DNA of 64,000 nt from an uncultured Paracoccaceae bacterium. GTDB taxonomy: Bacteria; Pseudomonadota; Alphaproteobacteria; Rhodobacterales; Rhodobacteraceae. The notes beneath the pieces were generated by a model that was not told the origin of the DNA, did no database searches, and saw only the letters and a list, made by a program, of their open reading frames with translations. This document shows, piece after piece, positions 51,627-61,217 of the stretch (the stretch's first letter is position 1; each line of letters opens with the position of its first letter). Made by a program: the position numbers and the translations under genes. The stretch covers positions 434,001-498,000 of the forward strand of contig CANMMF010000004.1 of assembly GCA_947498985.1 (NCBI GenBank), given 5' to 3'.

Positions 51627-53108
51627 TCAGTCCTCCTCCTGTTCGATATTCAGTTTGCCGGGCTGCTGGATGCCATAGCGGTCGAGCTTGGCGCGCAGAC
51701 CGACGCGGCTGAGGCCAAGCTCGGCCGCCGCCCGGCTCTTGTTCCATTTCAGCCGGGTCAGGGTTTCGCGCAGGATCCGCATCTCGATGCGCTCGACCCG
51801 CTCCCTGAGCGTGCCCTCGCCCGACAGGATCTCTGCATCGCCCTGCTCGCTGGTGGGGTTCAGCGACGGGTCGGCCTGCAGGATGTGGCGCGAGATCAGC
51901 TCCGGCCCCAGCAGCACGTCCTGCGCGGCGATGAGCATGCGCGCCAGCTCGTTGTCGAACTCGCGCAGATTACCCGGCCAGGCGTAGTTCGACAGAAACT
52001 CGATGGCGAGATCGGAAAGCCCGTTGACCGGCTTGTTATGGGTGGCGCCCAGCTCGAAAAGCCTGTGCTGCGCCAGCACCGGCAGATCCTCGAGCCGCGC
52101 GCGCAGCGGCGGCACCGCAAGCTCGGTGGTGGCCAGTGCGTAATAGAGATCCTCGCGGAACGTGCCCTCCTCGACGGCGCGGGCGAGATCGCCATGTGCG
52201 CCGGTCAGCAGCCGCGCGTTGGTGGTCTGCGCCTCATGCCCGCCCAGCGGCGTGAAGGTGCCTTCGGTGGCCACGCGCATCAGCAGCATCTGCATGCGCG
52301 GGCTGAGCGCCTCCACCCCGTTGAGAAAAAGCGTGCCGCGGTCGGCTTTCTGCAAAAGCCCGATCCGGTTGACCGGCGCGCCGGGCAAGGCGCCGCGCTT
52401 GGCGCCCAGAAGCTCCGCCATCAGCATATCGTCCGAGAGCCCGACGCAGTTGAGCTCCTGAAACGCATGGTCAGAGCGCAGCGAGGTATAGTGGATCGCC
52501 CGCGCAAGCTGCGCCTTGCCGGTGCCCGCCTCGCCATGAATCAGCACCGGCACGTCGAAACTGGCATATTGCCGCGCGAGGTCGATCATTGGATTGAGCG
52601 GCGAATTGGGCGAGCGGATGACGTTCTCGAACCCCAGCCCCGCACGCAGCGCCTTGCGCTGGCTGTTGACCTTTTCCACCGCCGTGCGCCCCAGAAAGCG
52701 CATCTCCAGCGACATCCGGTCGTGATCGCGCGACAGCTGAAAAAGCTGGGCGGCGTTCTTGGCGGCCATCATCAGCTGGTCGGGATGCCAGGGTTTGGTC
52801 AGGATCTGATAGATGCCCGCGTCGTTGATCGCCGAGATCATGTCGTTGGTCTCGGTATAGCCGGTCACGATGATGCGCACGGTCTCGGGCCATTTGGTGC
52901 GCACCTCGCCCAGAAACTCCACACCGGTCTTGCCCGGCATCCGGTGGTCGCAAAAGATCGCGTGGACGTAGTTTTCCTCCATCAGGCGCATCGCCTGATC
53001 GGCGTCGAGCGCGGTCAGGCACTCGAAATCATCCTCCAGCGCCATGCGCATCGAGGCCAGCGAATGCTCCTCGTCATCGACCAGCAGGATTGTCGGCAGA
53101 GAGGTCAT
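51627..53108 (-). CDS. hupR: Hydrogenase response regulator HupR (NtrC family, degenerate AAA+)
   Basis: It has 493 residues from ATG 53108 (4-bp overlap with hypB); the longer frame upstream is a shadow. The receiver domain has D11, D12 and phospho-acceptor D54 (FCDHRMPG), with K105. The AAA+ domain keeps Walker A GEAGTGK (192-198), but the sigma54-contact loop reads GALPGA (239-244) instead of GAFTGA, and Walker B reads LFLNG (N263, G264) instead of LFLDE. A C-terminal Fis-type HTH follows ([22 protein letters not shown]). R. capsulatus HupR likewise activates hupSL without sigma54, being active unphosphorylated. HupT and HupUV are not in the window. Confidence 0.93.
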   Translation of the reverse strand: MTSLPTILLVDDEEHSLASMRMALEDDFECLTALDADQAMRLMEENYVHAIFCDHRMPGKTGVEFLGEVRTKWPETVRIIVTGYTETNDMISAINDAGIYQILTKPWHPDQLMMAAKNAAQLFQLSRDHDRMSLEMRFLGRTAVEKVNSQRKALRAGLGFENVIRSPNSPLNPMIDLARQYASFDVPVLIHGEAGTGKAQLARAIHYTSLRSDHAFQELNCVGLSDDMLMAELLGAKRGALPGAPVNRIGLLQKADRGTLFLNGVEALSPRMQMLLMRVATEGTFTPLGGHEAQTTNARLLTGAHGDLARAVEEGTFREDLYYALATTELAVPPLRARLEDLPVLAQHRLFELGATHNKPVNGLSDLAIEFLSNYAWPGNLREFDNELARMLIAAQDVLLGPELISRHILQADPSLNPTSEQGDAEILSGEGTLRERVERIEMRILRETLTRLKWNKSRAAAELGLSRVGLRAKLDRYGIQQPGKLNIEQEED

Positions 53109-53974
53109 TGCGCCGCCCCGGCAAAGCGCTTGGCGGCCAGTTCGCTGCGCAGCCAGGCGATCCAGGCGTCCATGCCCGCGCCGGTGCGGGCCGAGACGCG
53201 CAGGATCTCGATGCCAGGATTCACCCGCCGCAGGTTGGTCTCGTAGAGGTCCAGATCGACATCGCAATGCGGTGCGAGATCGGTCTTGTTGAGGATCGCA
53301 AGCCGGGCGGCGGTGAACATGTCGGGGTATTTCAACGGCTTGTCCTCGCCTTCGGTGACCGACAGGATCGCGACCTTGCCATCCTCGCCCAGGTCGAAAG
53401 CGGCCGGGCAGACCAGATTGCCGACGTTTTCGATAAAGAGCAGCGCCCCCGGCTCCAGCGCCAGATGCGCCATCGCGTGACCCACCATATGGCCGTCGAG
53501 ATGGCAGCCCTTGCCGGTATTGACCTGCACCGCGCGCGCGCCGGTGGCGCGGATGCGGTCGGCATCGTTTTCGGTCTGCTGGTCGCCCTCGATCACCGCC
53601 AAAGGCAGATCGCCCAGAGCCTCGATTGTGCGGCAAAGCAGTGTGGTCTTGCCGGAGCCGGGCGAGGAGACGAGGTTGAGCGCCAGGATGCCCCGGTCGC
53701 GCAGCACCGCGCGATTGGCCTCGGCATAGCGGTCGTTTTTGGACAGGATATCGGTCTCGATCTCGATCAGCCGTTCCTGCGACATGCCGGGCACCTCGAC
53801 GCCCGCCGGGCCATGGCCGAAATGCAGGCCGTGGGTGTGGGTGTGGTGGGTGTGGTCGTGGACGTGCCCGTGATCGTGATCGTGATCGTGATCGTGACCG
53901 TGACCGTGACCGTGATCATGTGAATGGCCATGGGGTTTCACTTCGGCATCTCCGCATCCGCAAACAGTACACAT
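53105..53974 (-). CDS. hypB: Nickel-inserting GTPase HypB with long histidine-rich region
   Basis: It has 289 residues from ATG 53974 (4-bp overlap with hypA). It begins MCTVCGCG, the CxxCxC high-affinity nickel site. Residues 15-54 contain 20 histidines, mostly in His-Asp and His-Gly pairs, giving nickel storage or buffering. The GTPase domain has P-loop SPGSGKTT (104-111), [12 protein letters not shown], the metal switch [12 protein letters not shown], and NKTD. It acts with HypA to load nickel into HupL. The histidine tract is encoded by a 6-bp tandem repeat. Confidence 0.96.
   Translation of the reverse strand: MCTVCGCGDAEVKPHGHSHDHGHGHGHDHDHDHDHGHVHDHTHHTHTHGLHFGHGPAGVEVPGMSQERLIEIETDILSKNDRYAEANRAVLRDRGILALNLVSSPGSGKTTLLCRTIEALGDLPLAVIEGDQQTENDADRIRATGARAVQVNTGKGCHLDGHMVGHAMAHLALEPGALLFIENVGNLVCPAAFDLGEDGKVAILSVTEGEDKPLKYPDMFTAARLAILNKTDLAPHCDVDLDLYETNLRRVNPGIEILRVSARTGAGMDAWIAWLRSELAAKRFAGAAQ
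53870..53917. repeat. Eight-copy hexanucleotide tandem repeat in hypB
   Basis: GTGATC/GTGACC units run in tandem without a gap (four GTGATC, three GTGACC, one GTGATC on the plus strand). On the coding strand they give alternating His-Asp and His-Gly pairs. Slippage by one unit keeps the frame and adds or removes two residues, so length may vary between strains. Confidence 0.85.
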
Positions 53975-54315
53975 CACGCGACCTCCAGATCTTTTATGCG
54001 CATCTCGTCGCCCTCCTGCGGCATCAGCTTGCCGCCCCCGCAATCGGGGCAAGGGTCGAGACGGTGGTTGATTTCAACGGGTTTCATGCAGTCGTAACAC
54101 AGCGCGCGGCCAGGCAGCTGGATCACCGCCAGCGCCGCCCCTTCGGCGACCGAGCCGCGCATCACCACCTCGAAGGCAAAGTCGAGCGCGTCCAGCTCGA
54201 CCCCGGCAAAGCGGCCGATCTCCAGCCGCACACGGGTCACCCGGGTGACATTATGGGCGCGGGCCTGATCCTCGATCACGCCGCGAATGCCCTCGCAGAT
54301 CGACATCTCATGCAT
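53974..54315 (-). CDS. hypA: Hydrogenase nickel metallochaperone HypA
   Basis: The 113-residue protein begins MHEMSICEG, whose His2 and Glu3 take part in nickel binding. The zinc site is C-Y-D-C followed by C-P-D-C ([14 protein letters not shown], then DPCPDCGGG). It delivers nickel with HypB. It overlaps hupK by 8 bp and hypB by 4 bp. The segment [23 protein letters not shown] (in parts) is typical of the family. Confidence 0.95.
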   Translation of the reverse strand: MHEMSICEGIRGVIEDQARAHNVTRVTRVRLEIGRFAGVELDALDFAFEVVMRGSVAEGAALAVIQLPGRALCYDCMKPVEINHRLDPCPDCGGGKLMPQEGDEMRIKDLEVA

Positions 54316-55210
54316 GGTTTGCCTCCTTCAGCCTGAGCGGGCAACACGGGTCGAGAATATCCAGCAAGAGCGGCGCGAGCCCAGCCTTTTGTGGCGGCAG
54401 ACTGGCCAGCATCCGGTCGAGCATGCCGCCCCGCACCGTCAGGTGATCGGTGGGCGTGACACGCCGGAACGCGGTCACGATGCCCTGCTCGAGTGTCGCC
54501 GAGATCGCGTAGACCCCGCGCGCGGCGGGTGTGATTGCGATCCCGGTTGCGGGCGAGGTGCCCTCGGGCAGATCGCCGTACATAAGCGCCTGCGCGTCAT
54601 AGGCGCGAGCCGTCAGCCGCCAGAGCGGGCCGCGGCCCAGGCTGGCCTCGAGCGCGCGCATCACCGGATGGTGGGCCTGACGGGCGGCGACGGAATTTTC
54701 CAGCGCGAGCGGCTGCAGGATCGTCGCGGGCGAGACCATTGGCAGCGATCCGGCAGCGGCCTCAAATGGCGCAAAGCAGGCGCGGACCGCCGCCAGCACA
54801 GGGGCGATGCCGGTGCCGGAGGCAAGGAAGGCCCCGAAATCGGCGATGCTTTCGGGCAGCCGCCCCGCAGGTCCGAACAGCGCGGCGCGCGCAGACGCCG
54901 TTCCCTTTTGCCAGCCCGAAGGCAAGGGCCGCTGCCCCTGCCCCAGCCGTCCCGGCAAGGTCAGGCAAAGCCGCATCAGATGCTCGCGCAGGATCTCCTC
55001 GCGCAGTGCGTCATCGCCGCCTTCGGTGTCGGGCAGACCAAAGGCCCGCCGCGCCGCCCGCGCCTGCGCCACGCGGCAGAGGTTGAAGATCCGCGGCAGG
55101 AGCGCTGCCGCCTCTTCGGCCCGCTTGCCCACCAGAAGCGCCGCCACCGGCAGAGGCTGCGGACGGATCACCCGCAGCATCCCTGTGGCGTTATGCGGCG
55201 CGTCAAGCAT
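54308..55210 (-). CDS. hupK: Hydrogenase maturation protein HupK (large-subunit-like)
   Basis: The 300-residue protein is a shortened relative of the large subunit: an N-terminal [12 protein letters not shown] replaces the RxCGxC motif with a single cysteine, and the C-terminus [15 protein letters not shown] echoes DPCxxCxxH but lacks the complete ligand pattern. HupK/HoxV proteins are thought to serve as a scaffold for the Fe(CN)2CO unit when hydrogenase is made in air. It lies 1 bp after hupJ and overlaps hypA. Position in the R. capsulatus gene order makes the call secure. Confidence 0.88.
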   Translation of the reverse strand: MLDAPHNATGMLRVIRPQPLPVAALLVGKRAEEAAALLPRIFNLCRVAQARAARRAFGLPDTEGGDDALREEILREHLMRLCLTLPGRLGQGQRPLPSGWQKGTASARAALFGPAGRLPESIADFGAFLASGTGIAPVLAAVRACFAPFEAAAGSLPMVSPATILQPLALENSVAARQAHHPVMRALEASLGRGPLWRLTARAYDAQALMYGDLPEGTSPATGIAITPAARGVYAISATLEQGIVTAFRRVTPTDHLTVRGGMLDRMLASLPPQKAGLAPLLLDILDPCCPLRLKEANHA

Positions 55211-55211
55211 C

Positions 55212-56009
55212 TCAGGCCCCTGCCTCGGGGGTGTCGGCGATCCCGGCGGTGATCAGCGCGCGCCGCGTGGGCGCGGCATCAAGCTGCGGCGGCGCGGGCT
55301 CGGGCTCGGGCGGGGAAAGCTCGGCCTCGCGGGCCACGCGGATATCGGCGGCCCGGTCGGTCTCGGCCTGGTTTTCGGCGTTGAACAGCTCCGTCATCAC
55401 CGCCTCGGCGACCTCGACCGCCTGCGCCTGACTGCGGAAATCCCCCATCATCGAGAAGAGCGAACAGGCCTTGTAGCCGCCCACCATCTCGCGGGTGTTG
55501 TGGATGAACTCGTAATCGCCCGACGGGAAGGACAGGATCTCCTTGGCACCGGCGCTGAGCCCCGACCAGTCCTCGCCCGGCCCCGGCAGCAGCACGAGGT
55601 TCATGAACCACGGCGAGAGCAGCACACCCAGCGGGCGTCCCTCCACCGCCCGGAAGCCCACCGCCTCGACCGAGAGCAGCTTGTTGACCATCGGCACGTC
55701 GCGCATCTTGGCGTGCCAGATTTCGCGGAAATCGGCCACCAGACGCTGTGTCACCCCGGCGATCCGCGCCGCCTCCACCGCGGCATCCGAGCCGGGATCC
55801 TCCAGCACCATGAACTGCTCTTTCGGCGCGCCGCAATTGGGGCAGGACCAGTCATGCGGCAGATCGAGAAAGGCCGTGCCCGGCTCCACCTGCCGGTAAT
55901 CGTCGCCCTCGGCCGGATCGTAGGGCGACCAGCAGATCTTGCACTCCATGATCGCCTGCGCGCTGATCTTGTCCTGGGCGCCCAGAAAGCTGCCTTCGAA
56001 CCCGCTCAT
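55212..56009 (-). CDS. hupJ: Fused rubredoxin-HupJ hydrogenase assembly protein
   Basis: In this 265-residue protein, residues ~21-66 form a rubredoxin domain with C-x2-C twice ([11 protein letters not shown] and SCPNCGAP), as in HupI. The rest, residues ~75-225, is a HybE/HupJ chaperone domain ([50 protein letters not shown], in parts). The final ~40 residues are Pro/Ala/Glu-rich. In rhizobia HupI and HupJ are separate; here they form one chain. Its likely role is protection or assembly of the small-subunit clusters under oxygen. Confidence 0.9.
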   Translation of the reverse strand: MSGFEGSFLGAQDKISAQAIMECKICWSPYDPAEGDDYRQVEPGTAFLDLPHDWSCPNCGAPKEQFMVLEDPGSDAAVEAARIAGVTQRLVADFREIWHAKMRDVPMVNKLLSVEAVGFRAVEGRPLGVLLSPWFMNLVLLPGPGEDWSGLSAGAKEILSFPSGDYEFIHNTREMVGGYKACSLFSMMGDFRSQAQAVEVAEAVMTELFNAENQAETDRAADIRVAREAELSPPEPEPAPPQLDAAPTRRALITAGIADTPEAGA

Positions 56010-56848
56010 GTGATCGCCTCCAGCACGGCGTCAAGGCGGGAGCCGCTGTCGGCCAGATCCTCGCGCGCGGCAAGCGCCACTTCGGGCACCCGCGTCACTT
56101 CGAACGTGTCGAGGATCAGCGTATCCATCGAGTTGTAGAACTGCACCCGCCAGACATGGCGCAGCGCGGTCGCGGTGACGCGGCAATTGCCGTAGCCGCG
56201 CGACAGGATCGTGGCCGCCCCCTCGCCCAGGGCGTGATCGAGCCAGACCAGATCCTCTTCGGTATGGGGCAGCAGGGTGAGGTTGACCACATGCAGATCA
56301 GCCTCCTGGGTGAAGGCCGCGGACTTGTCGCACAGCTCCACCAGCAGCGGCGGCGCGTTGACCACGCCTTGCTGCAGCGGTGTGTCGCCAAGACCCCCGG
56401 CGCGGCGCGGCTCGAACGCATGGTCGAGCAGGCAGGGCGGGATCGGCGCCACCTCGATACAGTCGAGGCTGGCCGAACTCATCCGCCAGATCCCGGCGAA
56501 GACGCTTTCCTGCACCGCAATCGCCGGGGTCAGGCGCAGCTTGGCGGCGACCTCTCCCTCGCCCATGGTCTCGGCGATGAGCGCGCGGCTGGCGGCGTCG
56601 AGCCCGGCAAGATCAAAGCGCCGGGCAACCCCGTCGGCGGCCACCTTAGCGCAGGCTCTGGCCACGTCGCGCAGAAGGCTCAGCGCTGCGGTGACATCGC
56701 CGGTGATGTCCTCGATCTCGGGGATCCGCGGCGCGTAGGTGCGCATGTCCTGCGGCAGCGGCATGTATTCCAGCTGTTCGTCGCCCTCATCCATCGGCTG
56801 CGAGCCGGGGCCGAAGCCGGTGGGGGGCATCATGAAGGGGGTGGTCAT
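56006..56848 (-). CDS. hupH: Hydrogenase expression/assembly protein HupH
   Basis: The 280-residue HupH/HyaF-type protein has a disordered Pro/Gly-rich start, then the conserved blocks [30 protein letters not shown] and [14 protein letters not shown], with [10 protein letters not shown] near the end. HyaF/HupH proteins aid maturation of oxygen-tolerant uptake hydrogenases at the small-subunit stage. It is coupled to hupJ by a 4-bp overlap. Confidence 0.92.
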   Translation of the reverse strand: MTTPFMMPPTGFGPGSQPMDEGDEQLEYMPLPQDMRTYAPRIPEIEDITGDVTAALSLLRDVARACAKVAADGVARRFDLAGLDAASRALIAETMGEGEVAAKLRLTPAIAVQESVFAGIWRMSSASLDCIEVAPIPPCLLDHAFEPRRAGGLGDTPLQQGVVNAPPLLVELCDKSAAFTQEADLHVVNLTLLPHTEEDLVWLDHALGEGAATILSRGYGNCRVTATALRHVWRVQFYNSMDTLILDTFEVTRVPEVALAAREDLADSGSRLDAVLEAIT

Positions 56849-56858
56849 CGGGGGTACC

Positions 56859-57242
56859 TCACTCGGCGGCGATGGGAAGGGACAGGATCTGGGTGATCCG
56901 CGCGACGTAATCCGACCAGTCGCGGACCTTGGGGATGGCGCCGATCATGGCGCCGTCGCGGTAGAAGATCAGGCTTGGCGTCTTGAAGACGCCGGTGGCC
57001 TCTCGCAGCGCCGCCTCGACGCTGTCGGCGGCGACGGCACAGTCGAACCGGCCCTGAAAGGCCATGTGCAGCTCCGGCAGGATCACCGCGACATCGGCGG
57101 TCTCGAGATTGCGGGCGGCGTCGCCTGGCACAAAGATCACGTGGCAGCCGGGGGCGGCGGTAAAGGCCTCGGTGGCGGCCATGTCGGGCAGCGCGGGCCA
57201 TTCGAACTCGGTTGTCAGGCGGGTGATCAGCGGATGGGTCAT
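56859..57242 (-). CDS. hupG: Hydrogenase accessory thioredoxin-fold protein HupG
   Basis: It has 127 residues from ATG 57242, preceded by GAGGAGAG; an in-frame GTG at 57272 is less likely. HyaE/HupG thioredoxin-like fold: VIFVPGDAARNLETADVAVILPEL (in parts), FDCAVAADSVEAALRE, PSLIFYRDGAMIGAI. The thioredoxin CxxC is absent, as is usual in this family. It is thought to bind the small-subunit precursor before Tat export. Confidence 0.9.
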   Translation of the reverse strand: MTHPLITRLTTEFEWPALPDMAATEAFTAAPGCHVIFVPGDAARNLETADVAVILPELHMAFQGRFDCAVAADSVEAALREATGVFKTPSLIFYRDGAMIGAIPKVRDWSDYVARITQILSLPIAAE

Positions 57243-57255
57243 TGTCGGGCTCTCC

Positions 57256-57576
57256 TCAGGCCGTGGTGTCACCGGCGTCGAACGCGGCTTGCAGATGGGG
57301 CGGCAGTTGCGGGCCGCGTGTTTCGAGATCGGCGAATGCGTCGCCCAGGTCGCCGCCCTGCATCAGCGACCGCAACCCGCCCAGCGCGGCGGCGATCTTT
57401 TGCGCCTCATCCTCGGTCACGATCTCGCGGGCCGCACCCAGAAAGCTCAGCACCCAGTCGCCCGGGGCCGCATCGGGGGTCAGCGACAGGTCTATGAGCT
57501 CGTGATGCTGCCCGTCGCCGGCATGGCCCGCGATGCCGTCGATGCTCAGGATCTGCATGGGCACCCCCACACACAT
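57256..57576 (-). CDS. hupF: HypC-family chaperone HupF
   Basis: The 106-residue protein begins [10 protein letters not shown] with the HypC-type cysteine at position 2, and [20 protein letters not shown] in the middle (in parts). The C-terminus is longer than in HypC. HupF helps HupL maturation in the presence of oxygen. It lies 3 bp after hupD. Confidence 0.93.
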   Translation of the reverse strand: MCVGVPMQILSIDGIAGHAGDGQHHELIDLSLTPDAAPGDWVLSFLGAAREIVTEDEAQKIAAALGGLRSLMQGGDLGDAFADLETRGPQLPPHLQAAFDAGDTTA

Positions 57577-57579
57577 CGC

Positions 57580-58188
57580 TCAGCCCTCTGCCGGAAAAAA
57601 GCGCGCGTCACCGGTGCGGCAGGCGGCGTCCGCGGAGGGGCGGCCGTCTTCATAGGCGTCGCGCAGGATCGAGGCATCGGCCAGCAGCCGGTCGTCGCCG
57701 CGCCCCGGCGTGGCGTGAATGCCCAGCGCGGCCAGCTTCTCCAGCGCGATCTCGATGGCGGGCGCGATCTGCGCGGCCACCACGTCGCGCAAGCCGCCGC
57801 CGTAATCCTCCAGCTCTTCGGGCTGGCAGCCGATCAGGATCAGCGTCTCGGGGCAGTAGCCCATCAGCTGCGCGGTGGCGATCACGTCCTGAAACCCGGT
57901 CTGGTGCAGCGACATCTTCTTGGCGCCCATGAACCGCGGCACCTCGTCACCCTCGACGATCTTCATGGTGCCGGGGGTCAGCCCGTAATCGACCGCGTCG
58001 AAGACCACCAGAATGTCGGCCTCTTCCAGAAACGGCAGCAGGTAGAGCCCCTGCGTGCCACCGTCGAGCAGCGTCACATGGTCGGGAAAGGCCCAGCTGC
58101 CTGCGAGCGTTTCGAGACAGCGAACCCCAAAGCCCTCATCGGCCCAGAGCACATTCCCGATCCCCAGAATTAGCGCGCGCGCTGCCAT
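57580..58188 (-). CDS. hupD: Hydrogenase large-subunit C-terminal endoprotease HupD
   Basis: It has 202 residues from ATG 58188, with GGGAGGA upstream; the longer frame to 58392 reads through the non-coding gap. M52-family motifs: ILGIGNVLWADEGFGVRCLE at the start (Glu and Asp positions for nickel recognition), VVFDAVDYG near 62 and the His in MSLHQTGFQD near 92. It removes the 15-residue tail of HupL after nickel insertion. A 280-bp gap with a hairpin separates it from hupC, so it may have its own promoter. Confidence 0.93.
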   Translation of the reverse strand: MAARALILGIGNVLWADEGFGVRCLETLAGSWAFPDHVTLLDGGTQGLYLLPFLEEADILVVFDAVDYGLTPGTMKIVEGDEVPRFMGAKKMSLHQTGFQDVIATAQLMGYCPETLILIGCQPEELEDYGGGLRDVVAAQIAPAIEIALEKLAALGIHATPGRGDDRLLADASILRDAYEDGRPSADAACRTGDARFFPAEG

Positions 58189-58417
58189 GTTCGTCCTCCC
58201 ATCGTCGCTGTCGCGACCGGTCAGTTTGTTTCCGGTCGTTGGCTGAGATGACCGTAGGACAGCCAAGCGGGGCATGGATCGAAAAAACGTTAACGGGATG
58301 TCTTTTTCTAACTGGTTGATTTTTGGGCATTTCGATGCATGCAGACGCATACCGGAAATATGGGAATGGAAAGCAGCTTTGCATTTTTTCACCCAACTGG
58401 AAAGCCCGCGTCACATG

Positions 58418-58448
58418 CAAAAAGGGCGGGTGACTCGCACCCGCCCTT
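58418..58448 (-). terminator. Rho-independent terminator or attenuator after hupC
   Basis: On the minus strand an 11-bp perfect stem, AAGGGCGGGTG paired with CACCCGCCCTT around a 5-base loop, is followed by a run of T (plus-strand A run 58419-58423). It stands 20 bp after the hupC stop in the 280-bp gap before hupD. It should end or reduce hupSLC transcripts, giving high structural and low accessory expression. The remaining gap to hupD is AT-rich for this genome; I see no further gene or clear promoter consensus in it. Confidence 0.85.
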
Positions 58449-58468
58449 GCCACTCGCTGAGGGTCCGG

Positions 58469-59236
58469 TCAGTCCGGATCGTCGTCCTTGAAGGTCCGCG
58501 TGCCAGAGATCATCGTCGAGACCATGGTCTGACGCGACATGATGTCCTCGCGGATCGCGGCGTAGATGTGGATGATCATGAAGATCACGATCGCCCACAT
58601 GCCCAGCCGGTGGATCTGGTGCATCGTCTGGCTGCCCCCCACCAGATCGCGCAACGGACCCAGCACCGTTTCCAGCAGGCTGCCCGCGCCTTCGGCTTCG
58701 GCATAGATCGCAAAGCCGGTCACGATCATGAAGGTCATGCCCACGGTCATGAAAAAGAACATCGCAACCTGCGCCAGCGGGTTGTGGCCCACGTATTTCT
58801 TGGGGCGCTTGTTGAGGAACATGTACCAGCGCGCCTCGTCCCAGACCTCGGCCCACCAGTGGCGGTTCAGCAGCGGCAGCTTGAACATCTGGCGCGAATG
58901 GTGATTGCCGACAAAGGACCAGTAGATCCGGCCGAAAAAGCCCACCGTCATGATCATCGCCGCCGCGAAATGCGCAAACCGGATATAGCCAAAGACAAAC
59001 TGATGGGTGGCCTCGCTCATCTCGACCGAAGGCAGCGGCCGGCCGATCAGATAGCCGGTCACGCAGAGCACGAGGATCGCCGCGGCGTTGATCCAGTGCC
59101 AGAGCCGCACCGGCGCCTCGTAGACATAGACCGAGGAGTTGCGGGTGATCGTGGCGCGGTCTTCTTCGGTAAGATCCCCGGTCAGCGGATGGTGCTGCCC
59201 ACCCGCCGCGCCCCGGTCGGGGCTGACATCGGTCAT
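58469..59236 (-). CDS. hupC: Hydrogenase membrane cytochrome b subunit HupC
   Basis: It has 255 residues from ATG 59236 (4-bp overlap with the small ORF stop). Four hydrophobic helices (around WHWINAAAILVLCVTGYLIG; FAHFAAAMIMTVGFF; VAMFFFMTVGMTFMIVTGF; HRLGMWAIVIFMIIHIYAAI, each in parts) carry the histidines that hold two haems b. It passes electrons from HupS to quinone and anchors HupSL in the inner membrane. The C-terminal cytoplasmic tail (ISGTRTFKDDD) is normal for the family. Confidence 0.95.
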   Translation of the reverse strand: MTDVSPDRGAAGGQHHPLTGDLTEEDRATITRNSSVYVYEAPVRLWHWINAAAILVLCVTGYLIGRPLPSVEMSEATHQFVFGYIRFAHFAAAMIMTVGFFGRIYWSFVGNHHSRQMFKLPLLNRHWWAEVWDEARWYMFLNKRPKKYVGHNPLAQVAMFFFMTVGMTFMIVTGFAIYAEAEGAGSLLETVLGPLRDLVGGSQTMHQIHRLGMWAIVIFMIIHIYAAIREDIMSRQTMVSTMISGTRTFKDDDPD

Positions 59237-59406
59237 GACCCGCGGCCCCGCAGCAGGCCAAGCGCCAGCGCGGCCAGGATCACCCCGACTCCGATCACCG
59301 GCCCCAGATGGGACATCGCATGCGCAGGCTCGGGCAGCGGCGCGTGACCGCCATGGGCGAAGGCCGCGCCGGGAAGACACAAGGTGAGATAAAGGACATG
59401 TTTCAT
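59233..59406 (-). CDS. Small exported/membrane protein between hupL and hupC
   Basis: The 57-residue protein starts at ATG 59406 with a good AGGAGACAG ribosome site and stops in a 4-bp overlap (ATGA) with the hupC start, so it is coupled to hupC. Residues 1-17 (MKHVLYLTLCLPGAAFA) form a signal peptide or first helix with a likely cleavage site after AFA; residues 18-32 are His-rich (AHGGHAPLPEPAHAMSH); residues 34-52 form a membrane helix (GPVIGVGVILAALALGLL); the tail is RGRGS. I do not recognise a family. The His-rich start after a signal resembles the N-terminus of HupE/UreJ nickel permeases, so a shortened HupE or a metal- or cytochrome-associated micro-subunit are options. Confidence 0.75.
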   Translation of the reverse strand: MKHVLYLTLCLPGAAFAHGGHAPLPEPAHAMSHLGPVIGVGVILAALALGLLRGRGS

Positions 59407-59420
59407 GGCTGTCTCCTTGT

Positions 59421-61214
59421 TCAGCGAATTTTCACGGTGGTCAGTTCATCGCCATCGGGCGACATCACATGGGTCGAGCAGGCCAGGCATGGATCGAAAC
59501 TGTGCAGCGTGCGCAGGATCTCCACCGGCTCTTCGGGGCGCTCCATCTTGGTGTTCATCAGGCTCGCCTCGAACGCGCCGATATTGCCCTGGCTGTCGCG
59601 CGGAGAGCCGTTCCACGTGGTCGGCACCACACATTGGTAATTCTCGATGCGCCCGTCCTTGATCTTGACCCAGTGCCCCAGCGCGCCGCGCGGCGCTTCG
59701 GTCATGCCGACGCCCTTGGCCTCTTTCGGCCAGGTGCTGGGATCCCATTTGGCCACGTTCGCCGTGCTCTCGTCGCCGTTCTTGATGTTGGTGATGAGCT
59801 TGTCGAAGAAGTGCTTCTGCAGCCGCCCGCAATATTCGCTCTCAAGCGCCCGCGCCGCGGTGCGGCCCAGCGTGGAAAAGAGCGCCTCGACCGGCAGATC
59901 CATGGTGCGCAAGAGCCCGGTGACCTGTTCGGTGATGTCCTCGTGGCCTTTCGCGTAGCCCACGATGTAGCGCGCCAGAGGGCCCACCTCCATCGCGTGG
60001 CCACGCCAGCGCGGCGCCTTGATCCAGGAATATTTCGCGCCCTCGTCGATCTCCTTGATGTTGGTCTTGGTGCCCTTGAGGTTGGGGCCCAGCTCGAACC
60101 GCGCTTCGGTCTCGCCATCCCAGGGATGCAGCCCCTTGCCCTCTTCGGCATATTCGTACCAGGAGTGGTCGACAAATTCCTGGATCTGTTCGGGGTCGCG
60201 CACATCGACGTCATGCACCGTGGTCAGATCGCCATTGGTGATCGCACCGCGCGGCAGATGCATCTGCTCGGGCGAGAAATCGTTGGGGTGCTCGGGGATG
60301 TCGCCATAGGCGAGGCAGGCCTGCGAGCTCAGCCCGCCACCGTAAAGCCAGCTCTTGTAAAAGCCGCCGATGGCCACGACGTCCGGCAGGTAGACGTTCT
60401 GGTTGAATTCGCGGCACTTGTCGATGATCGAGGAGACGAGGTTCAGCCGCTCCATGTTGATCGCGCCCACGGCACCGGAGGAATGCACGTTGATCGGGCA
60501 CGGCACGCCGCCCACCAGCCAGTTGGGGTGCGGGTTCTTGCCGCCAAAGATCGTGTGGACCTTGACGACCTCCTTTTGCAGATCGAGCGCCTCGAGGTAA
60601 TGCGTGGTCGCCATCAGATCGGCTTCGGGCGGCAGCAGATAGGCCGGGTTGTCCCAGTAGCCGTTCTTGAAAAGGCCAAGCTGGCCCGATTCCACAAACT
60701 GCTTGAGCCGGTTCTGCACGTCGCGGAAATAGCCGGGCGAGGACAGCGGATGGCTGGGAGAGACCGCCTGCTGCAGCTCGCTCGTGGCTTTCGGATCGGC
60801 GCGCAAGGCATTGATCGGATTGACCCAATCCAGCGCGTGCAGGTGGTAGAAATGCACGATGTGGTCATGGATCTGCAGGTTGAGCTGCATGATGTTGCGG
60901 ATCGAGTTGGCATTGTCGGGGATCTCGATCCCCAGCGCGTCCTCGACCGCGCGCACCGATGTGAGCGCATGGGTGCCGGTGCAGACGCCGCAGATGCGTT
61001 CGGTGAAGGCCCAGGCGTCGCGCGGATCGCGGCCCTTGAGAATGACCTCCAGCCCGCGCCACATGGTCCCGGTAGAGACGGCGTTGCGAATATAGCCTTC
61101 GTCATCGACATTCACCTCGCAACGCATATGGCCTTCGATGCGGGTGACCGGATCGACGACGATCCGCTGGCCGGCCGTGTCGAGATTGAAGCCGTTTGGC
61201 GTCTGAAAAACCAT
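59421..61214 (-). CDS. hupL: Uptake [NiFe]-hydrogenase large subunit HupL
   Basis: The 597-residue protein carries the Ni-Fe site: N-terminal [10 protein letters not shown] (C75, C78) and C-terminal DPCLACSTH (C576, C579, H582). HupD is expected to cut after H582, releasing the tail [15 protein letters not shown]. Length and all conserved blocks ([26 protein letters not shown]) match group 1 membrane-bound uptake enzymes. It splits H2 at the periplasmic face as part of HupSL. It lies 3 bp after hupS, and 14 bp before the small ORF. Confidence 0.98.
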   Translation of the reverse strand: MVFQTPNGFNLDTAGQRIVVDPVTRIEGHMRCEVNVDDEGYIRNAVSTGTMWRGLEVILKGRDPRDAWAFTERICGVCTGTHALTSVRAVEDALGIEIPDNANSIRNIMQLNLQIHDHIVHFYHLHALDWVNPINALRADPKATSELQQAVSPSHPLSSPGYFRDVQNRLKQFVESGQLGLFKNGYWDNPAYLLPPEADLMATTHYLEALDLQKEVVKVHTIFGGKNPHPNWLVGGVPCPINVHSSGAVGAINMERLNLVSSIIDKCREFNQNVYLPDVVAIGGFYKSWLYGGGLSSQACLAYGDIPEHPNDFSPEQMHLPRGAITNGDLTTVHDVDVRDPEQIQEFVDHSWYEYAEEGKGLHPWDGETEARFELGPNLKGTKTNIKEIDEGAKYSWIKAPRWRGHAMEVGPLARYIVGYAKGHEDITEQVTGLLRTMDLPVEALFSTLGRTAARALESEYCGRLQKHFFDKLITNIKNGDESTANVAKWDPSTWPKEAKGVGMTEAPRGALGHWVKIKDGRIENYQCVVPTTWNGSPRDSQGNIGAFEASLMNTKMERPEEPVEILRTLHSFDPCLACSTHVMSPDGDELTTVKIR

Positions 61215-61217
61215 GGA

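Noticed and set aside
51627-53108. Sigma54-dependent activation of hupSL by HupR
   Set aside because: The GAFTGA loop and Walker B acids are missing and I see no TGGCAC-N5-TTGC element before hupS.
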